From positions 186,001-250,000 of the forward strand of contig NZ_JAELVS010000001.1 of assembly GCF_016427555.1 (NCBI RefSeq): a stretch of 64,000 nucleotides of DNA, in the 5' to 3' direction. The position numbers and the translations under genes were made by a program. Each line of letters opens with the position of its first letter. Within the stretch, counting starts at the first letter, position 1. Origin of the DNA: Marinobacter litoralis. Lineage in GTDB: Bacteria > Pseudomonadota > Gammaproteobacteria > Pseudomonadales > Oleiphilaceae. The notes below the pieces were generated by a model. The model saw only the letters and a program-made list of their open reading frames with translations. It made no database searches and was not told the DNA's origin. Shown piece by piece: positions 36,649 through 45,176 of this stretch.

Positions 36649-38352
36649 TTACTGCGCCTGCGCTCTGGTAATCAGATCGCGGGCGATCACTTTCAGCGCC
36701 AGGGTTTCTTCAGCGCCTTCAAAGATCGACAGCACTCGGGCATCCACAAAGTAGCGACTGACATCGCTTTCCTCTGCGTAGCCCATGCCACCATGAATCT
36801 GCATGGCTTCTCGGCTCACCCACTCGGCGGCACGACAGGCAAAAAGCTTGACCAGACTTGCTTCCATCTGCCCCTTGCCTTCATCCATCAGCCTGGCAAC
36901 GGCGTAGGTAAACTGGCGAGCCGCAATCAGGGTTGAAAACATCCGGCCCAGCTTGACCTGGGTCAACTGGTACTCGCCAACGGGCTTGCCAAACACCTTG
37001 CGCTCCCCGGCGTATTGGAGGCCTTTTTCACAGGCCGCCTGCATCACACCGCTGGCCCGGGCTGCGGTCTGGATACGACCACCGGCAAAGCCGGACATGG
37101 TGAAATAAAAGCCCTTGCCCTGGCCTTTCTCTTCACCAATGAGGTGATCCGCCGCAACAAAGTAGTCTTCAAAGAAGACGTCGTAAGAGTGCATACCGCG
37201 GTAACCCAGAGTGGCAATCGCCTTACCGGAAATCTTGCCGCCGCCCGGCTGTTGGTGGCTGAACTCGTGGCCGGCAGCCGACGGTTTTTCCACCAAAAAC
37301 AGGCTCAGGCCCTTATGCCCAAGACTGGGATCCGGTTCTGTCCGAGCAATCACCACCAACAACTCGGCTTTACCGGCGAAGGTGCACCAGGTCTTGCTGC
37401 CATTGAGCACCCAGCCACCTTCGGTCGGGGTTGCGCGCAGCCCCAGCGACGCCACATCGGAGCCATGGTTGGGTTCGGTGATGGCAATCGCGCACAGGGT
37501 ATCACCCGATGCCAGTCGCGGTAGCCACTTTTGCTGCTGCGCCTCGGTGCCACCGCTGAGCAGCGCCTTGGCGGCAATTTCCGGACGGGTGATCAGACTG
37601 CCTGCTGCACCCAGCGATGCCCGGGACAGCTCTTCGGTCACCACGATCATGCTCAGACTGTCGTCATAGTCGTCCGGCTGCAGGCCGCCAAAGCGCTCGG
37701 GAATGCTGATGCCAAAGCTGCCCAGCTCAGCAGCAGGTTTCAGGATTTCATCGGGAATATCGAGGTCGTGACGATGTATTTTCTCCGCCAGCGGCATCAC
37801 CACATCGGAGGCAAAGCGGGCGAAGGTTTCCCGCACCATTTCCTTGTCGTCGTCCAGCAGGGCCGGCAGGTACAGGCTGCCGCGGGATGACAGCTGCGCT
37901 CCGAGCGCGGCCAGATTCTGGGCTCCGGCATGGCTGCTGACAAAGGCGCTCAGTTCAGCATCGCTGTACAGCGCCAATATGGTGCTTCGGTCAACGCCGG
38001 CATCCTCGGCCAGGGACAATAACCGCTGCATGACTTTCTGCAGGGCTTCGGCACTGAACGCCAGCGCAACCGTCAGCGCCAGTGAATCCTGCTGCTGTGC
38101 TTTGTCCGCGTAGCGATTCACAGCATCGGCAGCACTCAGTTCTGCAACGCAGAATGCGAGCTCGTAGCACGACAATTGATGGTCATCGAGGCGCCCGGAA
38201 TCTAGCCGGCCATCAACGCTGCAAAGCGTTTTCAGCCGCCCTAGAGCCTGGTCTACTATGGCTCGGGTTTTCCCCAGATACCTGTCGGCTATCACTAGCG
38301 AATCTATCGCGTTCATAGTGCCCTCACTCACCCGTTTGCTACTGGCGTTCAT
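36649..38352 (-). CDS. long acyl-CoA dehydrogenase with N-terminal helical extension
   Basis: 567 residues, about 180 longer than a standard ACAD. The extra N-terminal region (to about residue 160) is helical and Leu/Ala-rich; the ACAD domain follows with TEPNHGSDVASLGLRA, QIHGGMGYAEESDVSRYFVD and the C-terminal IFEGAEETLALKVIARDL carrying the catalytic-Glu position. Such extended ACADs are known for branched or bulky substrates and include the (2S)-methylsuccinyl-CoA dehydrogenase type, which would fit the mesaconyl-CoA genes in this operon, but the sequence alone does not prove it. ATG at 38352 or the one 36 bases downstream. Confidence 0.9.
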   Translation of the reverse strand: MNASSKRVSEGTMNAIDSLVIADRYLGKTRAIVDQALGRLKTLCSVDGRLDSGRLDDHQLSCYELAFCVAELSAADAVNRYADKAQQQDSLALTVALAFSAEALQKVMQRLLSLAEDAGVDRSTILALYSDAELSAFVSSHAGAQNLAALGAQLSSRGSLYLPALLDDDKEMVRETFARFASDVVMPLAEKIHRHDLDIPDEILKPAAELGSFGISIPERFGGLQPDDYDDSLSMIVVTEELSRASLGAAGSLITRPEIAAKALLSGGTEAQQQKWLPRLASGDTLCAIAITEPNHGSDVASLGLRATPTEGGWVLNGSKTWCTFAGKAELLVVIARTEPDPSLGHKGLSLFLVEKPSAAGHEFSHQQPGGGKISGKAIATLGYRGMHSYDVFFEDYFVAADHLIGEEKGQGKGFYFTMSGFAGGRIQTAARASGVMQAACEKGLQYAGERKVFGKPVGEYQLTQVKLGRMFSTLIAARQFTYAVARLMDEGKGQMEASLVKLFACRAAEWVSREAMQIHGGMGYAEESDVSRYFVDARVLSIFEGAEETLALKVIARDLITRAQAQ

Positions 38353-38384
38353 GGTTTAACCTATTGCTCCTGGCCGGTGCAGCC

Positions 38385-39587
38385 TTACTTCTCGTACCGG
38401 CCGATGATGGAAATACTGCAAATATTCTGGTGTGGGAAACCACCCAGGTTGTGGTTCAGGCCGAGGCGCGGATTCGCCAACTGACGATCGCCGGCCCGAC
38501 CACTGAACTGCAGGTAGTTCTCGTAGATCATCCGCAGCCCGGAAGCGCCTATCGGGTGCCCGAAACATTTCAGGCCACCATCGATCTGGCAGGGAATACG
38601 GCCGTCGGCATCGAAATCGCCGTTGAGTACATCGCGAACCGCCTGCCCTTCTTCCGACAGCTGCAGGTCTTCCATGGTCACCAGCTCAGTAATTGAGAAG
38701 CAGTCGTGCACTTCGGTCATGCTGATTTCTTCACGAGGGTTCTTGATGCCGGCTTCGTCGTAGGCACGCTGGGCTGCCACACGGGTGGTTTTCAGGTAGG
38801 AACCGTCCCAGTCGCCGTATCCAGCCTCGTAGCCGTTGGAGGCGGCCAGCTGCAGTGCCTTGACAGACACCAGATCAGAATTCTTCAGGCGTGCGGCGAT
38901 TTCGGGGGTGGTGACAATCGCACAGGCAGCACCGTCACTGACGCCGCAGCAATCGAACAACCCGATCGGCTCCGCAATGTAGGGTGCATTCATTGCCTGC
39001 TCTTCGGTAATCTCACGCTGCAAATGCGCCTTCGGGTTTTTCGCGCCGTTGGCGTGGCTCTTAACCGAAATGTGCGCCATGGCGCGCTTCAGGTCGTGCT
39101 GGTCGATGCCGTACTTGGCGCGGTAGCCCGACGCCAGCTGGGCAAAGGCGCCCGGAGCCGACACGTTCGGCCAGAACATGTCGTTTTCCACACCGCGAGT
39201 GCGCTGCGGCAAACCGCCGTAACCTACGTCTTTCAGCTTCTCGACACCCAGCGCCAGAGCAATGTCGCAGGCACCGGAGGCTACTGCGTAGACCGCTCCC
39301 CGAAACGCTTCGGTGCCCGTCGCGCACATGTTTTCAACTTTGGTCACCGCAATGTTTGGCAGGCGCAAGGCGATGGACAACGGCAAACCGCTCGGGCCTA
39401 CGTTATGCGCATCAAGACCGGCACCAAACCAGGCGGCCTGAATCTCGCTCTTGTCGATGCCCGCGTCCGCGATGCACTCTTCAAATGCTTCTGTCATCAG
39501 GTCTGCCGGGCTGGCATCCCAGCGCTCGCCGAACTTGCTGCAGCCCATACCAAGAATGACAACTTTATCTTTGATTCCACTAGCCAT
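38385..39587 (-). CDS. SCP2-type thiolase / acetyl-CoA acetyltransferase
   Basis: 400 residues from ATG 39587 (AGGTGA seven bases upstream; an ATG at 39593 is the alternative). Nucleophile in ENMCATGTEAFRGAVYAV, with CFGHPIGASGLRM and NLGG near the C-terminus; the spacing is that of SCPx/Ltp-type rather than FadA-type thiolases. These cleave branched 3-ketoacyl-CoA, giving propionyl-CoA or acetyl-CoA, or in Ltp2-like members do retro-aldol cleavage with a DUF35 partner. The next gene upstream carries a DUF35 (OB) domain, so the two products may form one complex. Confidence 0.9.
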   Translation of the reverse strand: MASGIKDKVVILGMGCSKFGERWDASPADLMTEAFEECIADAGIDKSEIQAAWFGAGLDAHNVGPSGLPLSIALRLPNIAVTKVENMCATGTEAFRGAVYAVASGACDIALALGVEKLKDVGYGGLPQRTRGVENDMFWPNVSAPGAFAQLASGYRAKYGIDQHDLKRAMAHISVKSHANGAKNPKAHLQREITEEQAMNAPYIAEPIGLFDCCGVSDGAACAIVTTPEIAARLKNSDLVSVKALQLAASNGYEAGYGDWDGSYLKTTRVAAQRAYDEAGIKNPREEISMTEVHDCFSITELVTMEDLQLSEEGQAVRDVLNGDFDADGRIPCQIDGGLKCFGHPIGASGLRMIYENYLQFSGRAGDRQLANPRLGLNHNLGGFPHQNICSISIIGRYEK

Positions 39588-39615
39588 TTTCATTCACCTT
39601 GTCTTTGCGCGTGCA

Positions 39616-41064
39616 TTACTGCTGCGATGGAATAGCTTTCCAGAAGTACTTCCGGAAACCGCGTTGGTTATCGAACTGTTTGATCCGGAAGTGCGACGTT
39701 ACCGTCACGCCGGATTCAACCGTGCCTTCCTCAACTTCGGTGAAGTCCATCATCAGGCGACCACCACCTTCGAACTCAACCAGCCCGAAATAGGCCGGTG
39801 GATTCCAGTCAAACGTCAGCCGGTCTGCGGTCCAGGTCTTGATGCGGCCCGGTACCTGCGACAAGGGATAGTCGTCCTGGCTGTTCAGTGCTCCGCACTC
39901 AGAGTTAACGCAGTAGTTTTCTTTCGGGATCTGGATGGTGTTGCACTCGCGGCACTTGCCACCAATAAAACCGTTGAGCAGATCTTTCTTGCGGTACATG
40001 GCCGCCAGATAACTCTGCTTGTCCAGTTCACCACGCTTGCCGATGTCACGCTCAACCAGGTTGTTAAAGCTGAGGAACCGGTTGTAGTTGGTTTCCGGAC
40101 GACGGTTTGCCAAGGCACCGTTAAAGCCAGTTTTAGGGCGTCTTGCGGCAATCGCATCGGTGACCCGGAACAGAACAGCATCGGTGCCCTGACCGAACCC
40201 GGCCAGCAATACCAGGTCGCCGGCTTTGGCTTTATCAAGAACCGCGGTCAGCAACAGGATCGGGTGAGCGGCACCCGTCACACCCAGATTGTTGATGTGG
40301 CTGTCGATTACTGCGTCAGCAGCAATACCCAGAGCCTTGGCAACAGCGCCCGGGGTGCGAGCCTGATCGGAGGGCAACACAAAGTGGGCAATGTCGGCCG
40401 CTTTGGTGCCGGTGTTTTCGAACAATTCGTTTACCGCAGCCGGTACGCTGTGCAGGTAGCCTTCGTCTCGAATCCAGCGCTCTTCCCAGTCGTAATTGAA
40501 GGTCGCATCTTCACCGCGATAATGATCAACGAAATCATCCGCAAAGCTGGCGCTGCCGAGGTACTCAGCGATCACGCCTTCGTTCCCCACGCCCACGGCG
40601 GCAGCGCCGTCTCCCCAGAGCATTTCATGACGCGAACCACATTTAGTGCGACGGTGCTCAGACGCCACCAGCAGCGCCGAACTGTTGTCCTTGCCACCGG
40701 CTTCCAGCAAGCTGATCAAGGCGGTGGTTGCTGCCCGCTGAGAGGCTGTTACATCCATGGTGCGCAGGCGGTTGCCCAGGTTCAGGGCTTCACTGACCAC
40801 CACCGAGTTCTGGCGATCGAGAAACGGCACGGTGGTTGAAGCCAGGCATAGGGATTTGACGCTGTCGCGATCGAGAACCGTCAGGCAGTCCTGGGCCGCT
40901 TCTACGGCCATGGTGATGGTGTCTTCATCCCAGTTGCACATGCTGCGCTCGCCCTTGGCGAGGCCGCGAAGGCTGGCGTCAAACCAGTCGTTGGCATCGG
41001 CAATGGCACTTTTTTGAAGGCGGCTGCGAGGAACGTAGGCGCCGTAAGCAGTAATTCCGAACAT
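39616..41064 (-). CDS. HMG-CoA synthase-like thiolase-fold protein fused to a DUF35 Zn-ribbon/OB domain
   Basis: 482 residues: an HMG-CoA synthase/KAS III-like fold (about 1-330), then a zinc ribbon C-x2-C-x10-C-x4-C starting GKCREC and an OB-fold DUF35 domain to the end. At the place where the family has its nucleophilic Cys the sequence reads DVTASQRAATTAL, without cysteine, so classical condensation is doubtful. Archaeal thiolase and HMG-CoA synthase are bridged by a DUF35 protein, and steroid aldolase Ltp2 needs a DUF35 partner; here the DUF35 is fused and a thiolase gene follows by 28 bases. Role unknown: scaffold, lyase or acyl carrier are all possible. Confidence 0.85.
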   Translation of the reverse strand: MFGITAYGAYVPRSRLQKSAIADANDWFDASLRGLAKGERSMCNWDEDTITMAVEAAQDCLTVLDRDSVKSLCLASTTVPFLDRQNSVVVSEALNLGNRLRTMDVTASQRAATTALISLLEAGGKDNSSALLVASEHRRTKCGSRHEMLWGDGAAAVGVGNEGVIAEYLGSASFADDFVDHYRGEDATFNYDWEERWIRDEGYLHSVPAAVNELFENTGTKAADIAHFVLPSDQARTPGAVAKALGIAADAVIDSHINNLGVTGAAHPILLLTAVLDKAKAGDLVLLAGFGQGTDAVLFRVTDAIAARRPKTGFNGALANRRPETNYNRFLSFNNLVERDIGKRGELDKQSYLAAMYRKKDLLNGFIGGKCRECNTIQIPKENYCVNSECGALNSQDDYPLSQVPGRIKTWTADRLTFDWNPPAYFGLVEFEGGGRLMMDFTEVEEGTVESGVTVTSHFRIKQFDNQRGFRKYFWKAIPSQQ

Positions 41065-41096
41065 AAGATTGTCTTCCTCTGTTGCTAGGCCAGTGG

Positions 41097-42242
41097 TTAA
41101 AGCGTACGACTAATAACCAGTTTCATGATTTCACTCGCACCGCCGTAGATCCGACGAACCCGTGCGTCCACAAACGCCCGCGAAATGGGGTATTCCTTCA
41201 TGTAGCCGTAGCCACCAAAGAACTGCAGGCATTTATCAACCACCTTGCCTTCATTTTCTGTGGTCCACAGCTTTGCCATCGCACCTTCTTCAGGGGTCAA
41301 TGTGCCTTCGTTGGCTTTCGCCAGGCACTGATCCAAAAAGGCCCAACCAACGGCCAGATCGGTTTTCAGATCCGCCAGGGTGAACTGGGTGTTCTGGAAG
41401 TCTGCCAGTGTCTGGCCAAATGCTTTCCGCTCTTTCACATAGGCATTGGTAAGGTCAAAAGCACGCTGGGCTTCAGCTTGCGCTCTGCAGGCGATGGTGA
41501 TCCGCTCACGGGGCAGTTCACGCATCATGATGGCGAAGCCTTCACCTTCTTTACCCACCAGGTTGGTCACCGGAACCCGTACATCCTGGAAGAAAAGCTC
41601 AGAGGTGTCCGCCGCTTTCTGCCCGATCTTGTCCAGGTTACGGCCCTTCTCAAAACCGGGGCGATCAGTCTCAACAATAATCAGGCTGATACCTTTGGCC
41701 CCTTTCCTGGGATCCGTGGAGCAGGCCACCAGGCAGAAATCACAGTTTTGGCCATTGGTAATGAACGTTTTCTGGCCGTTGATGACGTATTCATCACCGT
41801 CACGCACGGCTGTTGTGCGGATCGCCTTGAGGTCACTGCCGCAGCCAGGTTCAGTCAAACCAATCGAGGCGATGCTTTCTGCCGTCACCATGCGGGGCAG
41901 CCAGTATTTTTTCTGCTCCTCAGTCCCTGCGTGCAGCAGGTAGTAAGCGACGATGTCCGCCTGCACGGAAAACCCGACACTGGCACCACCAATGGCGTAA
42001 CCGGTTTCTTCCGAAAGCACCATGTTGTAGAGGAAATCGGCACCTGGACCGCCGTACTCTTCCGGCACGCCGCAACACAAAAACCCGTTAGCGCCGGCCT
42101 TTTCCCAAAACGAGCGGGGAATGATTTCGTCTTTTTCCCACTGTTCGATATTGGGCTCCAGCTCCTCCCGGAAGAAGCGTCGGGCATTGGTACGGAACAG
42201 CTCGTGTTCGCTTGAATAGATAGCTCTGTTTTCAATAGACAT
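41097..42242 (-). CDS. acyl-CoA dehydrogenase
   Basis: 381 residues, standard length. LTEPGCGSDLKAIRTTAV, QFFGGYGYMKEYPISRAFVD and the C-terminal RRIYGGASEIMKLVISRTL with catalytic Glu are intact. The start ATG at 42242 shares its A with the TAA of the upstream CitE-like gene (TAATG), so translation is coupled. Short- or branched-chain-type ACAD by its motifs. A methylsuccinyl- or isobutyryl-like substrate would fit the neighbouring lyase and hydratase, but this is inference. Confidence 0.94.
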   Translation of the reverse strand: MSIENRAIYSSEHELFRTNARRFFREELEPNIEQWEKDEIIPRSFWEKAGANGFLCCGVPEEYGGPGADFLYNMVLSEETGYAIGGASVGFSVQADIVAYYLLHAGTEEQKKYWLPRMVTAESIASIGLTEPGCGSDLKAIRTTAVRDGDEYVINGQKTFITNGQNCDFCLVACSTDPRKGAKGISLIIVETDRPGFEKGRNLDKIGQKAADTSELFFQDVRVPVTNLVGKEGEGFAIMMRELPRERITIACRAQAEAQRAFDLTNAYVKERKAFGQTLADFQNTQFTLADLKTDLAVGWAFLDQCLAKANEGTLTPEEGAMAKLWTTENEGKVVDKCLQFFGGYGYMKEYPISRAFVDARVRRIYGGASEIMKLVISRTL

Positions 42243-43117
42243 TACACTCTCTCCTTTACCTGGTTGAGCAATCGGGCCGCCCGCTCTACAACCGGCTTAT
42301 CGATCATTTTTCCATCGAGTGAAAATACCGCTTCACCCTTCTGTTCATGCGCCCGTGAGTTTTCAACAATCTCCCGGGCTTTTTGAATTTCTTCTGCGGA
42401 GGGCATAAAACCCTCATTCATAATGGTGACCTGCGATGGGTGCACTGCCAGGGCGCCGCGAAAGCCCAACTGCCGTGCCCGCTTGATGGTTTCAGCAAAC
42501 CGTTCCTGGTCGCTGTAATCGGCAATCGAGTCGACAAACCCATAGGGCGTTACCCCACTGCGATTAGCCGCGAAGACAATGGCCTGGCTGGGAACCAGCA
42601 AGGTGTCTGCGTTAGGCTCCATCCCCACCTCGGCACAAAAGTCTTCGGGGCCAAGGGTCAGCCCGACTACTCGTGACACAGAGGCAATGTCATCCAGTTT
42701 CGGCAGTGCCTCCGGGGACTCAATCTGTACCAGCATCACCACGCTGCCAGGCACCAGGCTACGCTCAATCTCCAGTTCGGTGACTACATCTGCCAAGGCC
42801 TGCAAGGCAGCGGCACTTTCGACCTTGGGGACAACCAAGCCACGCACACCGGCGATGACCGCTGCTTCCAGATCGCGCACCGCCATCCGCAACGGATGAT
42901 TGATGCGCACCAGCATGTCCGCACCGGATTGGGTCACCTGGTGAACCACCACGGGCAAATGATCACGTGCTGTTTTTTTCTCGCCGAAGGGCACACTGTC
43001 TTCAAGATCAACAATGACGGCATCCGCCCCACGGGTGTGGGCTTTCTCCAGGAACCGGCGGTTGTTCGCAGGCACGAACAACAAAGAACGCCACGTTGGC
43101 AAAGTAGGTGCGTTCAT
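42242..43117 (-). CDS. HpcH/HpaI/CitE-family lyase (citramalyl-CoA lyase-like)
   Basis: 291 residues. RSLLFVPANN near the N-terminus, DAVIVDLEDSVP, MLVQIESPEAL and LGPEDFCAEVGMEP are the CoA- and Mg-binding motifs of CitE/malyl-CoA lyase TIM barrels. In clusters with a mesaconyl-/itaconyl-CoA hydratase and a CaiB transferase these enzymes cleave citramalyl-CoA to acetyl-CoA and pyruvate. Its start overlaps the upstream hydratase-like stop by four bases (ATGA) and its stop overlaps the ACAD start. Confidence 0.88.
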   Translation of the reverse strand: MNAPTLPTWRSLLFVPANNRRFLEKAHTRGADAVIVDLEDSVPFGEKKTARDHLPVVVHQVTQSGADMLVRINHPLRMAVRDLEAAVIAGVRGLVVPKVESAAALQALADVVTELEIERSLVPGSVVMLVQIESPEALPKLDDIASVSRVVGLTLGPEDFCAEVGMEPNADTLLVPSQAIVFAANRSGVTPYGFVDSIADYSDQERFAETIKRARQLGFRGALAVHPSQVTIMNEGFMPSAEEIQKAREIVENSRAHEQKGEAVFSLDGKMIDKPVVERAARLLNQVKERV

Positions 43118-44022
43118 CCTCTTGCTCCCATCAGAGTGCTATTGGTTTCGCCTTTTAGCTCCACTTCCAGAGACATGGCCAGCTGATTACCGGGGGTCAA
43201 AGCCCACAGCTTCACGCTGTTGCCATCCTGAGCGCCATTCACCGTAAACGGATCCAGATCAAACAGTGGCTGGATGCCCCGGAACTTGAACTGGGCAATT
43301 TCGACCTGCCCCAAATTGCTGTACATCAAATCAAGCAACAGGGTTGCGATCAGCGGCCCGTGCACCACCAGGCCAGGGTAACCCTCGGCCTCCACTGCCC
43401 AGTTGCGGTCGTAATGAATACGGTGGCCGTTAAAGGTCAGCGCGGAATAGCGAAACAGCATGACCGGGTCCGGCGTGATGGTTTTGCTCCACTGGGGCGC
43501 CAGCTCCGGCGTATATTCCGGGGCAACCGGCGCCGGGCCGGTTGGCATTGCGCGGTATACGATGTCCTGAATCTCGGTGAGCACAGGCTCCTGATTGCCC
43601 TTGAACAAGCGGTGAGCGACGCTTACAAACACCAACTCCCCCTGTCGCCCGGTTTTGGGTACAACTGATTCGACAGTTGATTTGCAAGTAAGTTGATCAC
43701 CGATATGAATCGGTTGATGACATTCAATCTTGCTACCCGCCCACATCCGCCGTGGCAGCGGCACCGGTGGTAAAAAACCACCGGTTTTCGGGTGCCCGTC
43801 CTGGCCGGTGGCTGACGCCTGAGGGGTTGGCGTGAAAAACAGCCAATGCCAGGGCAGAGGCAAAGTGCTGCCCTCTGTCAGTTGCGGATTCTGGTGATCC
43901 AGCGCCGCAGCCATCTTGGCGGCTACACCGGCACCAATCAGATCCGACGCCTGCTGGGTTTGGCCCACCCACTTCTGCAATTCATCAAACTTCGATTGTT
44001 CTGCCGTCGGCTTTGAGCTCAT
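43114..44022 (-). CDS. HTD2/FAS1-like dehydratase: mesaconyl-C4-CoA (or itaconyl-CoA) hydratase-like
   Basis: 302 residues, double hotdog. The N-terminal half has HWLFFTPTPQASATGQDGHP and FLPPVPLPRRMWAGS, and the C-terminal half FRYSALTFNGHRIHYDRNWA then EGYPGLVVHGPL; these are hallmarks of mesaconyl-C4-CoA hydratase (Meh) and of the itaconyl-CoA hydratase of Pseudomonas. It would add water to give citramalyl-CoA for the CitE-like lyase next to it. ATGA overlaps on both sides (44019-44022, 43114-43117). Confidence 0.87.
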   Translation of the reverse strand: MSSKPTAEQSKFDELQKWVGQTQQASDLIGAGVAAKMAAALDHQNPQLTEGSTLPLPWHWLFFTPTPQASATGQDGHPKTGGFLPPVPLPRRMWAGSKIECHQPIHIGDQLTCKSTVESVVPKTGRQGELVFVSVAHRLFKGNQEPVLTEIQDIVYRAMPTGPAPVAPEYTPELAPQWSKTITPDPVMLFRYSALTFNGHRIHYDRNWAVEAEGYPGLVVHGPLIATLLLDLMYSNLGQVEIAQFKFRGIQPLFDLDPFTVNGAQDGNSVKLWALTPGNQLAMSLEVELKGETNSTLMGARG

Positions 44023-45176
44023 GGCTGCGTCTCCATAACGTCTGACTTTCTGGCACCAAATTCACGCCTTAGTTGCGCACTCTGCTCTCCCAGCGCAGGC
44101 ACCGGGCCCAATCTGTGCGATGACCGACGGGAAATGGCCGGTGGTGCAACCACACTGACCGGACCGGACGCCGTCTCAACCTGGGTGCGCCGCAATTGCG
44201 GATGCTGGCTGAGCTGCTCAACGGTTTTGACTTCCCCGTAGGCAATACGGGCCTCACTTAATCGGTCAACCAACGCCTGCCGGCTCATAGTGGCGATAAT
44301 CGGACGCACCACCTCATTGAGGGTGTCCCGGTGAATGCAACGTGCGATGTTGCTTTGGTAACGGGGGTCGGTTTTCAGCCCCGGGAACGCCAACACCTGG
44401 TCGCAAAAGCGCTCCCATTCCCGCTGATTCTGTATGGCCAACACCACCTGCTGCTGATCCGCGCAGGTATAAACCTCGTAGGGCGTAATGGCCGGATGCC
44501 TAAGCCCGACGCGCTCCATCGGCACCTGCTGCGACTCACACTGCAACAGCGGCACGGTCATCCAGTCCGCAATCGAATCGAACAAGGACACCTCGATGCT
44601 TTCGCCCTGACCCGTGCGTTCACGGCCAATCAGGGCTCGCAACACTTCTGCATGGGCGTACATGCCACAGGCGATATCACACACGGAAACCCCAACCCGG
44701 GCGGGCTCGTCTGCCGCACCCGTAATCGAAGCCAGACCGGACTCGCACTGAACCAGCAGGTCATAGCCCTTCATATTCTGGTAAGGGCCGTGGCCACCGT
44801 AACCGGTGATATCCACCGTAATCAGCCGAGGGTTGGCCGCACGGAGCGCGGCCGAACCAAACCCGGCGCGCTCGGCAGCGCCAGGCGCCAGGTTCTGCAC
44901 AAACACATCCGCCTCTTTCAGCATCTGCAGCAGCAATCGCTGATCTTCGCTGTCTTTGATGTCCAGGCAGATGGACTCCTTGCCACGGTTGAGCCAGACA
45001 AAATAGGAGCTTTCGCCGGCGGCGGCCTGATCGTAGTACCTGGCAAAGTCGCCCTCACCACGCTCCACCTTGATAACTCGTGCGCCCGCATCGGCGAGCC
45101 GGGAGGTGCAATAGGGCGCGGCCACCGCCTGCTCCAGCGACACCACCAACAGCCCTTCAAGCGACGGCGCGTTCAT
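44019..45176 (-). CDS. CaiB/BaiF-family CoA transferase
   Basis: 385 residues. SLEQAVAAPYCTSRLADAGA at the N-terminus, DITGYGGHGPY, and VSVCDIACGMYAHAEVLRAL, whose Asp is the expected anhydride-forming residue of family III CoA transferases. GYDLLVQ replaces the His of true racemases, so a transferase is more likely than a racemase. In the Pseudomonas itaconate cluster a CaiB protein activates itaconate with succinyl-CoA; the same job on itaconate, mesaconate or methylsuccinate would fit here. Start shares TAATG with the upstream ACAD stop; stop overlaps the next start by four bases. Confidence 0.9.
   Translation of the reverse strand: MNAPSLEGLLVVSLEQAVAAPYCTSRLADAGARVIKVERGEGDFARYYDQAAAGESSYFVWLNRGKESICLDIKDSEDQRLLLQMLKEADVFVQNLAPGAAERAGFGSAALRAANPRLITVDITGYGGHGPYQNMKGYDLLVQCESGLASITGAADEPARVGVSVCDIACGMYAHAEVLRALIGRERTGQGESIEVSLFDSIADWMTVPLLQCESQQVPMERVGLRHPAITPYEVYTCADQQQVVLAIQNQREWERFCDQVLAFPGLKTDPRYQSNIARCIHRDTLNEVVRPIIATMSRQALVDRLSEARIAYGEVKTVEQLSQHPQLRRTQVETASGPVSVVAPPAISRRSSHRLGPVPALGEQSAQLRREFGARKSDVMETQP

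Noticed and set aside
39451-40839. 462-codon plus-strand open frame
   Set aside because: Antisense to the thiolase and HMG-CoA synthase-like genes; no domain, no ribosome site.
41082-42215. 377-codon plus-strand open frame
   Set aside because: Antisense shadow of the acyl-CoA dehydrogenase at 41097-42242.
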